This document shows positions 6,575 through 9,094 of a stretch of DNA of 9,094 nt, in pieces. Made by a program: the position numbers and the translations under genes. The notes beneath the pieces were generated by a model, which was not told the DNA's origin, did no database searches, and worked only from the letters and a program-made list of their open reading frames with translations. How positions within the stretch are numbered: position 1 is the stretch's first letter; each line of letters starts with the position of its first letter. The DNA is from DAONLM01 sp035406685 (lineage in GTDB: Bacteria; Spirochaetota; GWE2-31-10; MWDO01): positions 1-9,094 of the forward strand of contig DAONLM010000119.1 of assembly GCA_035406685.1 (NCBI GenBank). Direction: 5' to 3'.

Positions 6575-6651
6575 CATTTTTAAAAATTGTAATTAAGGTC
6601 TTTTTGAGTTATAATATAAGAAATATTTGATGTCTGGTATCAGGGAATTTC

Positions 6652-7296
6652 CTATTTTTTATTTTTTATGTTCCATTCTACGGCTGATTTTATAAGTTGT
6701 GTAAAATTATTTAGATTCAGTTTATCTTTAATTTTAGACTTATATGTCTCAACTGTCTTAATACTTATGTTTAATCTATCGGCGATCTCTTCTGTAGTTA
6801 GCCCCTCACCAATTAATTCAAAAATTTCAAGTTCTCTATCGCTTAAAAGATCTATAACATCAGCCCCATCTTTTTCATTTAATCTTTGATTTATTACTTT
6901 TTCAGACATATTCTCACTCAAATAAATTTTACCATGTAAAACAGTGTTTATAGCCTTTATAAGTTCTTTTGTTAGTTTTTCTTTCATTATATAGCCTTTT
7001 GCACCAGCCTTTATACATCTTAGTGCATAAATATTTTCATCAAACATAGATATTACCAAAATTTTTATATCTGGAAATTGTGATACAAGATCCTTTATTA
7101 ATTCGAGGCCATTGCTATCTTTTAGCGATAGATCAACAGTAACAAGATCTGGATTTAACTCTTTTATTAAAGAAAAAGACTCTTTTGCCTCTGAGGTTGA
7201 ACCACAGAATATTAAATTTTCCTGTTTATTTATAACCTGAGATAACCCCTTTACCACAACAGGGTGATCTTCAATAACAAAAATTTTCTTTTTAAT
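6652..7296 (-). CDS. NarL/FixJ-family response regulator with probable non-ATG start
   Basis: This is a DNA-binding transcription factor activated by phosphorylation, the likely partner of the sensor kinase encoded 19 bases upstream. Read from ATT at 7296 it has 214 residues, the usual length for the family. It carries a receiver domain with acidic pair Glu9-Asp10 (VIEDHP), phospho-acceptor Asp55 (TVDLS), Ser83 in the switch strand (LVISM) and Lys105 (YIMKE). A LuxR-type helix-turn-helix follows at about 150-196 (LSDRELEIFELIGEGLTTEEIA, then KTVETYKSKI). No ATG, GTG or TTG precedes the receiver. The first GTG (7257) would remove strand beta-1 and the acidic pair, so it is not credible as the sole start. 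ATT at 7296 or ATA at 7299 is well placed behind an AAGGG sequence. A base-calling error in a former ATG is the alternative. Likely targets include the secreted coiled-coil genes immediately downstream (inference). Confidence 0.92.
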   Translation of the reverse strand: MKKKIFVIEDHPVVVKGLSQVINKQENLIFCGSTSEAKESFSLIKELNPDLVTVDLSLKDSNGLELIKDLVSQFPDIKILVISMFDENIYALRCIKAGAKGYIMKEKLTKELIKAINTVLHGKIYLSENMSEKVINQRLNEKDGADVIDLLSDRELEIFELIGEGLTTEEIADRLNISIKTVETYKSKIKDKLNLNNFTQLIKSAVEWNIKNKK

Positions 7297-7305
7297 TATA
7301 AAATA

Positions 7306-7310
7306 CCCTT
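7306..7310 (-). promoter_or_regulatory. Ribosome binding site supporting a non-ATG start of the response regulator
   Basis: AAGGG on the - strand lies between the kinase stop (7316) and the regulator. It is 6 bases from ATA (7299) and 9 from ATT (7296), but about 48 from the GTG at 7257, which has no good site of its own (AAGATC only). Confidence 0.55.
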
Positions 7311-7315
7311 ATTTT

Positions 7316-8884
7316 TTAATAGTTTATTAAAAAATCAAATTCTGTTCCATCTTTATTTGATCTAATTTTTAAATCTGCTTTAATAAGTTCTGCTCTGTAT
7401 TTTATATTTTTCAATCCCATACCTTTAAAATTTTCATCTAAATTAAAACCAATCCCATTATCTTTAATAAAAATTCTTAAGAAGTTATCTTTTTTTTCAA
7501 TTTCCAATAAAATAAAATTAGCCTTGCTATGTTTTACTATATTATTAATAATTTCTACTAAAATATAGTAAATATTTATTATTAAAAACTCATTTTTTAA
7601 TTTAATATCCGTATCATAATTAAAAGAATATTTTATATTATAAATTGATTCTATATTCTTAAGAATGTCTTCTATTGCTATAAATATATTATTTTCATAT
7701 AAAGAGAGAGTTGATAATCCTTTTGCTATTGTTTTTGTTTTTAAGATGGACTTTTCGAGTAGATCTGTTATTTCAAGAAATGTTTTATTATTGCTTAGAT
7801 TAAATTCATTTTCTAATAGCATTAATTGAAAAGAGATTCCTGTTAGGGTTTGGCCAAGATCATCGTGTAGATCTGCTCCTATTCTTTTTCTCTCCTCTTC
7901 TATTGCTTTTAAAATTTCACTCTCATGTTCTTCTCTTTTTTTTATCATATTCATAAAAGAGAAGTATAATTTAGAAATTTCGTCATTTTTTTTAGTTTCT
8001 ATCTCATTTATATTATTTTTACTAAAAGGGTAGTTATTAATAAAGAGAGCAATATTTTCTATTCTGGTAAGGATATTTGTGATTATAAAATAACCAATTA
8101 TAAAGAGAAGGATAATTATGAAGCCAAATAAATATTGAGGAAACATATTCAATAATAATTCTGTTATGATTTTATCCATGCTAATTTCTAAAATAACAAT
8201 CCAATCAGTACTATTTAAAAACTGAGAATATGTATAATAACTTTTATTATTAATCTTTATTCTTTTTAATCCCCATTCTCCCTGTAAAGCAATAGCAACA
8301 GAAGGGTGATTTTTAAAATTCCTACTTGTAAATTCTTTTAGCATACTATTTGAATGATAAATTAGATAGCCATTTTTATCAGTTATTAATAGATTCCATT
8401 TTTTATAGATAAAAGGATTAATCGTATTCTCAATATGTTGGTCCTCTATATCCCACATTTCTTCATTAAGAATAACTCCAATATATTTAAATATTTGATT
8501 ATTAAAAGGGAATATTACACATATTAAATTTTCTGGAATATATTGGTTTTCTAACTCTTTAATTGAACTTTTGATTATTTTTTTATTTATGTCTGTGATA
8601 AAGAATCCTTTAACTATTTTATGTTTTTTAAAATAGTTTTCTAGCTCTTTATCATTTTTATTTTGAATAAATGAATCATTAATAAATTCGAGATCTTCTT
8701 TTATATCGAGTAAAAGCATATCAAGGTTTGATGCAATCAAAGAGGTATATATCTCAACTTTTTCTTCTTCTTTTTTGAGAATTGTTTTATAATTTAACAA
8801 AAGAGAATATAGATAGAATATAAAAATAAGAATTGTTATGATAATTATAAAAATTTTTACTTTTAAAAATATCTTTTTATTCAT
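7316..8884 (-). CDS. NarX/LiaS-type sensor histidine kinase with dCache-like extracytoplasmic domain
   Basis: This membrane sensor should autophosphorylate on His and pass phosphate to the adjacent NarL-type regulator. Order along 522 residues: transmembrane helix at about 11-30; a large extracytoplasmic region at about 31-245, whose second half (LITDKNGYLIYHSN, HPSVAIALQGEWG, then STDWIVILEI) has the pattern of a dCache/PDC sensor; a second transmembrane helix at about 252-270; a HAMP-like linker at about 271-325; and a HisKA_3 dimerisation helix with EEERKRIGADLHDDLGQ and phospho-acceptor His340. The ATPase domain has its N box at VEIINNIVKHSKA (443-455), the G1 box DNGIGF (475-480) and a G2-like GMGL (488-491). 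All catalytic elements appear intact. The ligand is unknown; dCache domains commonly bind small molecules such as amino or organic acids, which is family knowledge only. The start is the ATG at 8884, as no other start codon lies upstream in frame. It has no evident Shine-Dalgarno and sits only 9 bases from a -10 box. Confidence 0.93.
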   Translation of the reverse strand: MNKKIFLKVKIFIIIITILIFIFYLYSLLLNYKTILKKEEEKVEIYTSLIASNLDMLLLDIKEDLEFINDSFIQNKNDKELENYFKKHKIVKGFFITDINKKIIKSSIKELENQYIPENLICVIFPFNNQIFKYIGVILNEEMWDIEDQHIENTINPFIYKKWNLLITDKNGYLIYHSNSMLKEFTSRNFKNHPSVAIALQGEWGLKRIKINNKSYYTYSQFLNSTDWIVILEISMDKIITELLLNMFPQYLFGFIIILLFIIGYFIITNILTRIENIALFINNYPFSKNNINEIETKKNDEISKLYFSFMNMIKKREEHESEILKAIEEERKRIGADLHDDLGQTLTGISFQLMLLENEFNLSNNKTFLEITDLLEKSILKTKTIAKGLSTLSLYENNIFIAIEDILKNIESIYNIKYSFNYDTDIKLKNEFLIINIYYILVEIINNIVKHSKANFILLEIEKKDNFLRIFIKDNGIGFNLDENFKGMGLKNIKYRAELIKADLKIRSNKDGTEFDFLINY

Positions 8885-8893
8885 AATTTCTAA

Positions 8894-8922
8894 ACTATAC
8901 AGAAGATTTTTAATTTTGTCAA
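8894..8922 (-). promoter_or_regulatory. Near-consensus sigma70 promoter of the two-component operon
   Basis: The - strand shows a perfect -35 TTGACA (8917-8922), a spacer of exactly 17 bases and a -10 TATAGT (8894-8899). The predicted start is near 8887, about 3 bases before the kinase ATG at 8884, which implies an essentially leaderless mRNA. The absence of a Shine-Dalgarno sequence fits. Confidence 0.75.
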
Positions 8923-9094
8923 AAAGATTGTTTCTTAGGAAAAATTAGGTGCTATTTTATTTTTAGGTAGATAAAAAGATAGAATTATCCCATGGTTAAT
9001 TTTTTTGAGAAAAGATTGTAATAGGATAATTTATTTTTCGAATAGAATTTTAAATAAATTCCGTCAATAATAGGTCTCAAAGCCTATTACCTGA
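8923..9094. other. Non-coding right edge
   Basis: I see no open reading frame of note here. It is AT-rich with stops in all frames. A weak + strand promoter-like pair (TTGAGA at 9005-9010 and TAATTT at 9027-9032, 16 bases apart) points out of the window. A small A:T hairpin, GAATTT/AAATTC, lies at 9045-9061. A better hairpin, TAATAGG/CCTATTA (9068-9089, 8-base loop), ends near the edge. It has no T run on the visible side, so whether it is a terminator, a leader structure or part of a repeat cannot be judged. Confidence 0.3.

Noticed and set aside
6628..6660. Possible terminator after the response regulator (GGAAATTCC and CTGGTATCAG)
   Set aside because: The arms are only 3-5 bases with almost no loop and there is no T run after them on the - strand, so no stable hairpin forms.
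6668..6889. + strand open frame opposite the response regulator
   Set aside because: It lies within the conserved LuxR-type helix-turn-helix coding region on the other strand and has no features of its own.
7255..7257. GTG as the start of the response regulator
   Set aside because: It would remove the first receiver strand and the Glu-Asp pair, and it lacks a good ribosome binding site. The coding signal clearly continues upstream.

Overview
The window is AT-rich DNA that reads like the chromosome of a diderm bacterium, most likely a spirochaete or a close relative. Two + strand genes begin with very short hydrophobic leaders ending in a permissive lipobox (IFS|C), a style common in spirochaetal lipoproteins. 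One - strand product looks like an outer-membrane beta-barrel. There is no rRNA, tRNA, CRISPR array or insertion sequence, and I do not assign a genus.

Left half (+ strand). The window opens in the last 17 codons of a gene ending in a sequence typical of carbohydrate-binding modules, closed by a strong intrinsic terminator. Next is a large lipoprotein isoamylase (141-3227): a surface-tethered starch or glycogen debranching enzyme with an N-terminal E-set domain, a complete GH13 catalytic core and an additional C-terminal starch-binding-like module. A terminator follows, then a spacer of about 210 bases, then a second small lipoprotein with a possible lamin-tail-like beta domain (3507-4349). 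A bidirectional terminator separates it from the opposing cluster.

Right half (- strand, read right to left). A NarX/LiaS-type sensor kinase with an extracytoplasmic dCache-like domain is followed closely by its NarL-type response regulator. Then come two secreted coiled-coil proteins of exactly 192 residues that share a C-terminal EWIL-x-EE signature and appear to be paralogues, and a predicted beta-barrel protein. The kinase has a near-consensus sigma70 promoter so close to its ATG that its mRNA should be almost leaderless. The regulator seems to lack an ATG, GTG or TTG start and probably uses ATT or ATA. A palindrome between the two paralogues can act as a terminator, but it also carries an extended -10 box.

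Working model (inference). The - strand cluster is an envelope-sensing unit in which a two-component system may control small secreted helical proteins and an outer-membrane protein, in the manner of envelope-stress systems such as Cpx/Spy but built from unrelated-looking effectors. The + strand isoamylase and the upstream carbohydrate-binding protein serve extracellular alpha-glucan use. Nothing in the sequence links the two halves functionally.
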